10,476 bases of DNA from Lentzea sp. (GTDB taxonomy: Bacteria > Actinomycetota > Actinomycetes > Mycobacteriales > Pseudonocardiaceae), in NCBI GenBank assembly GCA_030146905.1, contig JASLAV010000332.1, forward strand, positions 1 through 10,476, read 5' to 3'. Positions within the stretch are counted from its first letter, which is position 1. Every line of letters starts with the position of its first letter. The position numbers were made by a program, and so were the translations under genes. Shown one piece after another: positions 1 to 5,170 of this stretch. Below the pieces are notes generated by a model. It did no database searches, was not told where the DNA came from, and saw only the letters and a list, made by a program, of their open reading frames with translations.

Positions 1-1
1 G

Positions 2-394
2 CTCACCCAGGACGAGCAGGTCGAGTGCTTCCGCAACGCCGCACGGCACCTGGAGCCCGGCGGCCGATTCGTCATCGAGCTGGGTGTGCCGCCGCTGCGG
101 TTCCTGCCGCCCGGCCAGGTCGCGGTGCCGTTCGACGTCTCGGAGCAGCATCTCGGCTTCGACACGTTCGACCTGGTCGAGCAGATCCTCGTTTCGCACC
201 ACTTCACCCGCGACGGCGACGACGGCCGCTACCGCCGCGGCAACTCCCGGCACCGGTACGCCTGGCCGGCGGAGCTCGACCTGATGGCACGGATCGCCGG
301 GCTCGAGCTGGAACGTCGCGTCGCGGACTGGGACGGGGCTCCGTTCGTCCAGGACTCCGCGAAGCACATCTCCGTGTGGCGCAAGCCGGTCTGA
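2..394 (+). CDS. class I SAM-dependent methyltransferase, C-terminal part
   Basis: Partial gene running in from the left edge; 130 residues remain, ending at TGA 392-394. The visible part looks like the second half of a Rossmann-fold methyltransferase. An amphipathic helix (about residues 5-16) leads into the post-V motif LEPGG (17-21) and the beta-strand RFVIELGVP (22-30). A variable substrate-binding stretch follows, and then the closing strand pair (ELERRVADW, then SAKHISVWRK at the C-terminus) typical of these enzymes. The SAM-binding GxGxG motif would lie upstream, outside the window. The substrate cannot be told from this piece. It converges on the StrR/ParB-like regulator gene across 56 bp, so the two are not co-transcribed. 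Confidence is high for the fold and low for any specific role. Confidence 0.85.
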   Translation, partial: LTQDEQVECFRNAARHLEPGGRFVIELGVPPLRFLPPGQVAVPFDVSEQHLGFDTFDLVEQILVSHHFTRDGDDGRYRRGNSRHRYAWPAELDLMARIAGLELERRVADWDGAPFVQDSAKHISVWRKPV

Positions 395-421
395 GGCAGC
401 CACCGGGCTGTCGATGCCGGC

Positions 422-439
422 CGTGCCCGTCTCGGCACG
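422..439. terminator. possible short bidirectional hairpin between convergent genes
   Basis: CGTGCC (422-427) and GGCACG (434-439) form a perfect 6-bp stem with a 6-nt loop, midway between the methyltransferase stop (394) and the stop of the regulator gene (451). There is no T-tract on either side, so it is at best a weak or factor-assisted terminator. Confidence 0.3.
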
Positions 440-450
440 ACGCAGGAGTT

Positions 451-1341
451 CTAAGCCGTGTTCCGCTGGTTCTCCTGCTCCAGCGCCTCGGCCATCTCCA
501 CCCACACCTCGGCGCACCCGCGAGCCATGTCCGCGACCAGTTCCCGGCAGTGCGACGGCATCCCGGCGACGACCGCGTTCCACTCCCCCGGCGACACCGC
601 GCGGGCCTCCAGCCAGCGCAGCACCATCCGCCCGTGCTCGGTGAACCGCAACGACGGGTCGCGCCGCAGGATCGGCAGGGTCGTGTCCGGCGCCCGCACC
701 TCCGTCCGCGGAGACGACACCTCCGCCCGTTCCGCGGCCCGCATCCGTTCCGGCACGGGGTCGAGCCCCGCGCTCAGCCGGCGCCGCACGTCCCTCACGG
801 TGCCGGGCGAGACACCCGCGATCCGTGCGACGTCCCGCAGCGAGGCGTCGGGCCGGTCGGTGATCACCTGACCGGCCAGCCGCCTGCCCGCCGCGGAGTT
901 GACGGGCCTCACCTTGCCGTCCCTGCCGACGCGCACCGCGGCCTGTCCGCCCACGGCACGCCGCAGCACGCCGACGGACTTCGCCGCCAGGCCCGTCGCC
1001 GCCGCGATGGCGCGGTCGGACCACTGCGGGTGCGACCGCAGCAACCGCCGTGCGGCGGCCTCGCGGTCGGCGGTCGGCAGCGTCGGGATGTTCAGGGACA
1101 CGGACAGGCCGAAGACGTCCTCCGCGGGACCGTCGACGTACTCGGCCTCGACCCAACGGCAGCCGCGCAGTGCCGCGGCCTTCACGCGGTGGGCGCCGTC
1201 GACGACCTTCATGGTCGCGCGGTGCACCACGATCGGTGGCAGATGGGCGCCGGACGACGCCAGCGTGCGGACGAACTCCTCGCTGCAGCCACCGAGTCGC
1301 GGAGAGTCCGCGGGGTGCAGCGCGTTGATGTCGACGAGCAT
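451..1341 (-). CDS. StrR/ParB-like transcriptional regulator
   Basis: A 296-residue protein of the ParB-N-like regulator group that includes StrR-type pathway activators of antibiotic clusters. Numbered from ATG 1341, the N-terminal block carries HPADSPRL (about 8-15) and LPPIVVHR followed by VDGAHR (47-52), the form this group has in place of the ParB nucleotide-binding GHRR box. A first helix-turn-helix, WSDRAIAAATGLAAKSVGVL, lies at about 107-126; the basic strand RVGRDGKVRP at 137-146; a second HTH-like unit, SLRDVARIAGVSPGTVRDVR, at 167-186. The C-terminal 100 residues are helical with a WNAVV segment. An in-frame ATG at 1383 would add 14 residues, but that stretch uses codons ending in A or T (GTT, ACA, GCT, TTT) that are scarce in the gene body, so 1341 is preferred. 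The gene lies downstream of the CoA-binding gene. Its target is unknown, and no matching inverted-repeat operator was seen. Confidence 0.82.
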   Translation of the reverse strand: MLVDINALHPADSPRLGGCSEEFVRTLASSGAHLPPIVVHRATMKVVDGAHRVKAAALRGCRWVEAEYVDGPAEDVFGLSVSLNIPTLPTADREAAARRLLRSHPQWSDRAIAAATGLAAKSVGVLRRAVGGQAAVRVGRDGKVRPVNSAAGRRLAGQVITDRPDASLRDVARIAGVSPGTVRDVRRRLSAGLDPVPERMRAAERAEVSSPRTEVRAPDTTLPILRRDPSLRFTEHGRMVLRWLEARAVSPGEWNAVVAGMPSHCRELVADMARGCAEVWVEMAEALEQENQRNTA

Positions 1342-1404
1342 GCGAAACCAAGCCCCCAGGCCGATTGTCCCCGGAACCCCCATTTGTCCGAGGACGACCT
1401 GGGC

Positions 1405-1410
1405 AGGCTA
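1405..1410 (-). promoter_or_regulatory. possible -10 hexamer for the StrR/ParB-like gene
   Basis: On the minus strand the hexamer TAGCCT fits TAnnnT. It lies in the 3' gap after the CoA-binding gene and would give a leader of roughly 55 nt before ATG 1341. No good -35 box is visible, so the regulator may instead be read through from the upstream gene. Confidence 0.25.
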
Positions 1411-1419
1411 TCTACTCGT

Positions 1420-1812
1420 TCAACGGGAGCGCCACTCGATCGCGGGACAGACGTCCATCACCATGCGCAGCCCCGCGTCCTTGGTCCGGCCGTAGGCCTC
1501 GTGGTCGACCACGCCGAGCTGGAACCACACGGCTTTCGCCCCGATGGCGACGGCCTCGTCCGCGAACTGGCCCGCGTCCTCCGACCGGCGGAACACTTCG
1601 ACCACGTCGACCGGGAACGGGATGTCCGCCAGCGTCGCGTAGCCCTGCTCGCCGTGCACGGTCTCGGCCGACGGGTGCACCGGCACGATCTTCTTGCCGC
1701 GTTGCCGCAGGAACCGGGCGACGCCGTGTGCCGCGCGGGACGGGTTGTCCGAGAGCCCGACGATGGCCCAGACCTGGCAGTTCTCGAGGATCCACTCGAC
1801 GTCTTCTCGCAT
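1420..1812 (-). CDS. CoA-binding domain protein (YccU type)
   Basis: A complete 130-residue single-domain Rossmann protein of the CoA_binding_2/YccU family, a domain also found in the succinyl-CoA ligase alpha subunit and acyl-CoA synthetases. The nucleotide-loop strand WAIVGLSDNPSRA runs from 15 to 27, followed by KIVPVHPSAE (41-50), VDVVEVFRRSE (68-78), the strand AVWFQLGV (94-101) and the C-terminal DVCPAIEW (120-127). Relatives usually have D-R-C at this last motif; here Val replaces Arg. The family binds CoA or a related thiol cofactor, but no reaction is established for stand-alone members. The ATG at 1812 has no spaced Shine-Dalgarno. A TAGGCT hexamer ends 6 nt before it, so a leaderless mRNA is likely. 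A CRP-type palindrome overlaps the promoter region. The StrR/ParB-like gene follows on the same strand. Confidence 0.9.
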   Translation of the reverse strand: MREDVEWILENCQVWAIVGLSDNPSRAAHGVARFLRQRGKKIVPVHPSAETVHGEQGYATLADIPFPVDVVEVFRRSEDAGQFADEAVAIGAKAVWFQLGVVDHEAYGRTKDAGLRMVMDVCPAIEWRSR

Positions 1813-1818
1813 GCTCCG

Positions 1819-1824
1819 AGCCTA
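1819..1824 (-). promoter_or_regulatory. -10 hexamer for a leaderless CoA-binding gene transcript
   Basis: Minus-strand TAGGCT fits the actinobacterial TAnnnT -10 element. Its last base is separated from ATG 1812 by 6 nt, the spacing expected when transcription starts at the A of the start codon. No convincing -35 hexamer was found. Confidence 0.55.
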
Positions 1825-1828
1825 ACCT

Positions 1829-1844
1829 TGTGACGCCGGTCACA
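1829..1844. promoter_or_regulatory. CRP/GlxR-type palindromic operator
   Basis: TGTGACGCCGGTCACA: the arms TGTGAC and GTCACA are perfect inverted repeats, and the site fits TGTGA-N6-TCACA, the classic Crp/Fnr-family half-site arrangement. A further isolated GTGAC half-site lies at 1848-1852. The palindrome begins 4 bp upstream of the -10 of the CoA-binding gene and would cover its -35 region, a position suggesting repression of that gene. It is 14 bp from the TGTCGA box of the DGPF gene promoter. Confidence 0.6.
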
Positions 1845-1857
1845 TTCGTGACGAGCC

Positions 1858-1884
1858 TGTCGAAAGGTGGCGCCACCGATCGAC
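1858..1884 (+). promoter_or_regulatory. ECF42-like promoter of the DGPF gene
   Basis: TGTCGA (1858-1863), a 17-bp spacer, then CGAC (1881-1884). From memory, promoters served by ECF42 sigma factors have TGTCGA at -35 and a CGA-type -10, and their targets are DGPF-domain genes like the one that follows. Transcription would start near 1890, leaving a leader of about 40 nt with a good ribosome site. The spacer contains the perfect palindrome GGTGGCGCCACC (1866-1877), and the outer arms GTCGA/TCGAC (1859-1863, 1880-1884) are also symmetric, making a 26-bp dyad. Confidence 0.55.
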
Positions 1885-1930
1885 GCGTGAGTACAAACGC
1901 ACCGGACGCACCGGGGAAGAGGAGATCGAG

Positions 1931-2356
1931 ATGCGGTTCATGGTCATCGTCAAGGCGAACGAGGACACCGAGAACGGTGTCATGCCGACGACCGAGGAGC
2001 TCACCGCGATGGGCGACTACAACGAGGAGCTCGTCAAGGCCGGCGTCATGCTCGCGGGTGACGGCCTCTACCCGAGCGCCAAGGGCGCGCGGGTCGCGTT
2101 CGACGGCAAGGGCGCGACGACGGTCATCGACGGCCCGTTCGCCGAGACCAAGGAGCTGATCGCCGGCTTCTGGATCTGGGAGCTGCCGTCGCTGCAGGAC
2201 GCCGTCGAGTGGCTGAAGAAGGCGCCGTTCCGCACCGGCGAGGTCGAGATCCGGCAGGTCCACGGCCCCGAGGCGTTCGAGAGCGTCATCACGCCCGAGA
2301 TCCAGGCTCAGGAGGACCGGCTGCGCGAGCAGATCACCGCCCAGACCTCGCAGTGA
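1931..2356 (+). CDS. DGPF-domain (YciI/YCII-related) protein
   Basis: A complete 141-residue protein of the YCII-related family. It opens with the ferredoxin-like strand MRFMVIVKANEDTE (1-14), continues with helix TTEELTAMGDYNEELVKAG (20-38) and the strand MLAGDGLYPS (40-49), and carries the signature VIDGPFAETKELIAGFWIWE (65-84) with the diagnostic DGPF at 67-70. A last helix-strand pair (88-110) precedes a short charged tail. The biochemical role of actinobacterial DGPF proteins is unsettled. Many are encoded beside ECF42 sigma factors and expressed by them. No sigma gene is adjacent here, but the upstream region resembles an ECF42 promoter. The start is set by GAGGAG, about 7 nt before ATG 1931. 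The gene converges with the LysR-type gene with a 22-bp gap. Confidence 0.9.
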   Translation: MRFMVIVKANEDTENGVMPTTEELTAMGDYNEELVKAGVMLAGDGLYPSAKGARVAFDGKGATTVIDGPFAETKELIAGFWIWELPSLQDAVEWLKKAPFRTGEVEIRQVHGPEAFESVITPEIQAQEDRLREQITAQTSQ

Positions 2357-2378
2357 GTCCTGTGCGGACGGACGGCGC

Positions 2379-3089
2379 TCAGCGCCCGCGGCGGGTTTTC
2401 GCGCGCTTGGCAGGCGGCTTCTGCTGCTGCCGGGGTGCGGAACCCCGCCGCTGCTGCTGCTTCGCGGCCGGCTTCTGCTTCACGTCCGGCTCCTGCCGCG
2501 GCCCGCGGGTGCTGTTGACCGTGCGGCCTCGGACGATGCCGATCAGGTGCTCGATCAGCTCGGGGTTCTCGTCGCGGACGGGGAACGACAGCGCCACGCG
2601 GGACTGCGGTGCGTCCGTGAGCGGCTTGTAGGCCAGGTCCCTGCGGTGGTGCAGCCGCGCCAGCGACTGCGGCACCACCAGCAGCCCCACACCGGCCGCG
2701 ACGATCTGGACGGCGTCCGCGGTGGTCTCCGGCCGTTCGACCGGCGGCTGACCGGGCGGTGACTCCCAGCCCAGCGTGTCGTCGAGCGGCTGCCACACGA
2801 CGTGGCCCGCCAGGTCCTCGACGGACAGCTCGTCGGCGAGCTCCTGGTCCTTCGGGTGCACGACGACGGTCGTCTCGGTGTAGAGCGGGATGGCGTGCAG
2901 GTCCTCGCGGTCGCCGGGCAGCCGCAGCAGCGCGGCGTCGGCCTCGCCGGACCGCACCTTCTCCGCGGCCTCGGCCGCGGTCACCTGCACGAGGGTCAGC
3001 GGGGTGTCGGGCAGGCGGTCCTGCCAGACCCGCGCCCACTTGCCCGGCGTCACGCCTGGGACGTACGCGAGCGTGAACGATCCGGTCAC
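2379..3089 (-). CDS. LysR-type substrate-binding domain protein lacking an HTH, with a basic tail
   Basis: A 236-residue protein that starts directly in the effector-binding fold of LysR regulators. The strand GSFTLAYVPGVTP (3-15) corresponds to the beginning of that domain. The pattern continues with EKVRSGEADAALLRLP (43-58), LYTETTVVVHPKDQELA (69-85), the hinge-return motif AVQIVAAGVGLLVVPQSLARL (126-146) and VALSFPVRDENPELIEHLIGIVRG (165-188). The N-terminal winged helix (about 60-90 residues) that LysR regulators use to bind DNA is absent, and only 39 bp separate the GTG start from the divergent DUF5997 gene. Residues 189-236 form a Lys/Arg/Gln/Pro-rich tail with two QQQ runs, probably disordered and nucleic-acid binding. 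No Shine-Dalgarno precedes GTG 3089; TAGCCT lies 6 nt upstream, so the transcript is probably leaderless. It may sense a small ligand and act with its neighbour. Confidence 0.85.
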   Translation of the reverse strand: MTGSFTLAYVPGVTPGKWARVWQDRLPDTPLTLVQVTAAEAAEKVRSGEADAALLRLPGDREDLHAIPLYTETTVVVHPKDQELADELSVEDLAGHVVWQPLDDTLGWESPPGQPPVERPETTADAVQIVAAGVGLLVVPQSLARLHHRRDLAYKPLTDAPQSRVALSFPVRDENPELIEHLIGIVRGRTVNSTRGPRQEPDVKQKPAAKQQQRRGSAPRQQQKPPAKRAKTRRGR

Positions 3090-3092
3090 GTG

Positions 3093-3121
3093 CTGAGGCT
3101 ACCGGACGAGCCCGTTACTCT
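3093..3121 (+). promoter_or_regulatory. leaderless promoter of the DUF5997 gene
   Basis: A -35-like CTGAGG (3093-3098, sharing the TGA core of TTGACA), a 17-bp spacer, then TACTCT (3116-3121, TAnnnT). Seven nt follow before ATG 3129 and no ribosome site is present. The promoter upstream of the first polymerase gene (4190-4218) has the same layout. Confidence 0.55.
3096..3101 (-). promoter_or_regulatory. -10 hexamer of the LysR-type gene, leaderless
   Basis: Minus-strand TAGCCT (TAnnnT) ends 6 nt before GTG 3089. It overlaps the presumed -35 of the opposing DUF5997 promoter (3093-3098), so the two promoters cannot easily be occupied at the same time. Confidence 0.5.
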
Positions 3122-3128
3122 TTTCGTC

Positions 3129-3506
3129 ATGAAGTCGCAGCAGACCATGAAACCCGCCACCGCCGCGAAGAAGCTGGGCGTGTACCTCGAGGCGACGCCC
3201 GAGGAGTTCCAGGCGGGCGTCGTGTCGCGCGACGAGCTGACCGAACTGCAGGCCAACCCGCCGGAGTGGCTGCGCGACCTGCGCCGCAACGGCCCGCACC
3301 CCAAGCAGCTGATCGCGCAGAAGCTCGGCGTCTCGACGTCGGCCCTGGTCAGGGCCGGTCTCACCGAGGCGCTCACCACCGAGCAGATCAACGCGATCAA
3401 GGAGGAGAACCCCGACTGGCTCGTGCGGGAGCGCGCGACCTACAAGGAGTTCCGCGCGGAGGAAGCGCGCCTGGCGGAGAAGGCGCGCACCGAGGAAGAG
3501 GCCTGA
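3129..3506 (+). CDS. DUF5997 family protein, HTH-like, internally duplicated
   Basis: A 125-residue acidic/basic helical protein that I recognise as the actinobacterial DUF5997 type. The N-terminal TMKPATAAKKLGVYLEATPE (6-25) and the central PEWLRDLRRNGPHPKQLIAQ (45-64) are its hallmarks. The segment PKQLIAQKLGVSTSALVRAG (58-77) resembles a helix-turn-helix. Residues 11-52 align without gaps to 61-102 (period 50): KLGV, an Ala, a T/S-x-D/E-E/Q-L/I helix and NP-x-WL recur, so the protein is two copies of one module followed by a charged helix (103-125). There is no Shine-Dalgarno; the -10 TACTCT ends 7 nt before ATG 3129, which indicates a leaderless message and selects this start over any upstream one. 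It is divergent from the HTH-less LysR-type gene and convergent with the DinB-like gene (10-bp gap). Function is unknown. Confidence 0.82.
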   Translation: MKSQQTMKPATAAKKLGVYLEATPEEFQAGVVSRDELTELQANPPEWLRDLRRNGPHPKQLIAQKLGVSTSALVRAGLTEALTTEQINAIKEENPDWLVRERATYKEFRAEEARLAEKARTEEEA

Positions 3507-3516
3507 TCCCGCGCGC

Positions 3517-4158
3517 TCAGCAGAGCACGAACGGGATCCGCAGGTCCCCGAGCTCCGCGCGCTCCGCTTCGGTGGGCGCACGCCGGCCGGTGCCCACCAG
3601 CAGCACGTCCTCGTCCCTCCACGACGCCGGGAACGCACCGCCGACCCGTTCCAGCACCTCACGGCACCGGGCGAGCGCGTCGGCGTGCGGCCGGCGGGCG
3701 TGGGGCAGGTGCGCGACCAGGTCCAGGTGGTGCAACGTCCACTCCCAGACGTAGGCACCCAGGTAGTCGGCGACGGCCAGCACCATGTCCTGCGTGCCGA
3801 CCTTGAGCCTCGGGTCCGCGATCTGCGCCGCCCGCACCGCCGCCCTGCCCACGTCGTCGACGTGGTGCTTCAGCATCCACGGCTCGCCGTACGCGGCGGC
3901 GAGCCGGACGGTCAGCGCCGCCAGCGGGTCGTCCGAGGGTTCGTGGGCGACCTTCCAGTAGGTGACGGCGTCGTGCGTCACGGCGTCGGCGGTGGGCGTC
4001 ACCAGGGTGATCAGCACGTCCTGCGCGTTGATCACGAAGTGGCACACCAGGTCCCGCACCAGCCAGTCCGCGCATCCGGACGGCCGCGTGAAGTCGTCGT
4101 CGGTCAGCTCGCCGACGGTGTCGAGCAGGTCGGACAGGGAACGCGAGAACAGGTCCAC
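3517..4158 (-). CDS. mycothiol-dependent maleylpyruvate isomerase-like (DinB/MDMPI_N) protein
   Basis: A 213-residue protein of the DinB/MDMPI superfamily, a four-helix bundle that holds a divalent metal. The N-terminal helix FSRSLSDLLDTVGELTDDDF is followed by the family motif PSGCADWLVRDLVCHFVINA (26-45), with His40 as a likely metal ligand. The third helix carries VWEWTLHHLDLVAH (137-150), where Glu139 and His143 keep the E-x3-H spacing of mycothiol-dependent maleylpyruvate isomerase. All three ligands are therefore present, so an active mycothiol-S-transferase or isomerase is plausible, but the substrate is unknown. The last 40 residues form a small C-terminal extension ending in RIPFVLC. 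The start is GTG 4158, chosen because TAGTTT ends 6 nt upstream and no Shine-Dalgarno is present. It is divergent from the first polymerase gene. Confidence 0.8.
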   Translation of the reverse strand: MDLFSRSLSDLLDTVGELTDDDFTRPSGCADWLVRDLVCHFVINAQDVLITLVTPTADAVTHDAVTYWKVAHEPSDDPLAALTVRLAAAYGEPWMLKHHVDDVGRAAVRAAQIADPRLKVGTQDMVLAVADYLGAYVWEWTLHHLDLVAHLPHARRPHADALARCREVLERVGGAFPASWRDEDVLLVGTGRRAPTEAERAELGDLRIPFVLC

Positions 4159-4164
4159 AGCCGC

Positions 4165-4170
4165 AAACTA
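4165..4170 (-). promoter_or_regulatory. -10 hexamer of the DinB/MDMPI gene, leaderless
   Basis: Minus-strand TAGTTT (TAnnnT) separated by 6 nt from GTG 4158. There is no ribosome-binding site in between and no clear -35 box. Confidence 0.5.
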
Positions 4171-4189
4171 CAGCGGCCGCGTCGTTGCG

Positions 4190-4218
4190 CTGAGGAAACG
4201 ACCGGAACGGGCTAGGTT
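4190..4218 (+). promoter_or_regulatory. leaderless promoter of the polymerase operon
   Basis: CTGAGG (4190-4195), a 17-bp spacer, TAGGTT (4213-4218), then 7 nt to ATG 4226. The same hexamer, spacer length and distance to the start codon occur at 3093-3121. The GGGG at 4219-4222 is too close to the ATG to be a normal ribosome site. Confidence 0.55.
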
Positions 4219-4225
4219 GGGGCAC

Positions 4226-5170
4226 ATGGGCAAGTCCCCGGCTGTGGAGCTCGAGGTGGAGGACCGCGTCGTGCGGATCTCCAACCCCGACCGCGTCTAC
4301 TTCCCCGCGCGCGGCGAGACGAAGCTGGATCTCGCGAACTACTACCTGTCCGTCGGTGACGGGATCGTCAGGGCGTTGCGGGAGCGGCCGTGCATGCTGC
4401 ACCGCTTCCCCGAGGGCGTCACGGGCGAGAAGGTGCACCAGAAGAGACTTCCGAACGGCGCGCCGCCGTGGGTGAGGACGGTGCGGGTGCACTTCCCGCG
4501 CTACAACCGCCACGCGGACGAGCTGTGCGTCACGCACCTCGCCGACGTGATCTGGGCCGTGCAGATGTCCACTGTGGAGTTCCACCCGTGGAACTCGCGG
4601 GCGGCCGACACCGAGAAGCCCGACGAGTGGCGCATCGACCTCGACCCCGGTCCGGCGTGTTCGTTCGACCGCGTCCGGCGGGTGGCGCTGGTGGTGCAGG
4701 AGGTGCTGGCCGAGCTGGGCGCGACGGGGTTCCCCAAGACGTCCGGGTCGAAGGGGCTGCACGTCTACGTGCGGATCAAGCCGTCGTTCGGGTTCCAGGA
4801 CGTGCGCAAGGCGGCTCTGGCGTTCGCGCACGAGGTCGAACGGCGCGCACCCGGCGACGTCGAGACCACGTGGTGGCGCAAGGACCGCGACCCGTCGCTG
4901 GTGTTCGTGGACTACAACCAGAACACGCGCGACCGCACGATTGCCTCCGCCTACTCGGTGCGCGGGCATCCGGAGGCGACGGTGTCGACGCCGATCAGGT
5001 GGGACGAGGTCCCGGACGTCGACCCGCGTGACCTCACGATCGCGACCGTGCCCGCGCGGTTCGCGGCGCTGGGCGACCTGCACGCCGGCATCGACGACGC
5101 GGTGTGGTCCATCGAACCGCTGCTGGAGTGGGCGGCCAGAGACGAGCTCGAGGTTCCCGATGAGCAGTAG
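4226..5170 (+). CDS. stand-alone LigD-type polymerase domain protein (PolD1-like primase-polymerase)
   Basis: A complete 314-residue archaeo-eukaryotic primase-type polymerase, equivalent to the POL domain of DNA ligase D without ligase or nuclease domains. The N-terminal RISNPDRVYFPARGETKLDL (17-36) is the usual entry strand and template-end-binding region. HQKRLPNGAPPWVRTVRVHF (71-90) and MSTVEFHPWNS (114-124) follow. The catalytic DxD is in RIDLDPGP (D138, D140), the primase motif II is SGSKGLH (173-179), and the third acidic residue is D229 in FVDYNQN (227-233). ASAYSVRGHPEATVSTPIRW (240-259) closes the site, so all catalytic residues are present. Relatives add NTPs or dNTPs to DNA ends and gaps in repair, sometimes with Ku and a ligase, neither of which is in view. 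The start ATG 4226 fits a leaderless promoter. The last 11 bp overlap the next gene. Confidence 0.9.
   Translation: MGKSPAVELEVEDRVVRISNPDRVYFPARGETKLDLANYYLSVGDGIVRALRERPCMLHRFPEGVTGEKVHQKRLPNGAPPWVRTVRVHFPRYNRHADELCVTHLADVIWAVQMSTVEFHPWNSRAADTEKPDEWRIDLDPGPACSFDRVRRVALVVQEVLAELGATGFPKTSGSKGLHVYVRIKPSFGFQDVRKAALAFAHEVERRAPGDVETTWWRKDRDPSLVFVDYNQNTRDRTIASAYSVRGHPEATVSTPIRWDEVPDVDPRDLTIATVPARFAALGDLHAGIDDAVWSIEPLLEWAARDELEVPDEQ

Noticed and set aside
1342..1383. ATG 1383 as the start of the StrR/ParB-like gene
   Set aside because: Possible but less likely: the extra 14 codons include several A/T-ending codons untypical of the gene, and no Shine-Dalgarno is seen. Not excluded.
1384..1419. GTTCAA near 1418 as a StrR-type operator half-site or a -35 box
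   Set aside because: There is no inverted partner at the right distance, and it overlaps the stop codon of the CoA-binding gene; as a -35 its spacing to TAGCCT is only 7 bp.
25..1833. Long plus-strand open frame of 602 codons over the left side
   Set aside because: It lies antisense to the CoA-binding and StrR/ParB-like genes and crosses the methyltransferase out of frame. Its composition (Arg, Pro and Gly runs, no motif) is the usual shadow produced by GC-rich third positions.
2374..2386. GGCGC-TCA-GCGCC hairpin as a terminator between convergent genes
   Set aside because: Only a 5-bp stem with a 3-nt loop over a stop codon and no T-tract; too weak to call.
2410..2482. CTG-rich triplet runs and a CGGGGT/ACCCCG hairpin inside the LysR-type gene
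   Set aside because: Explained by the Gln- and Lys-rich C-terminal coding sequence; no separate repeat element is needed.
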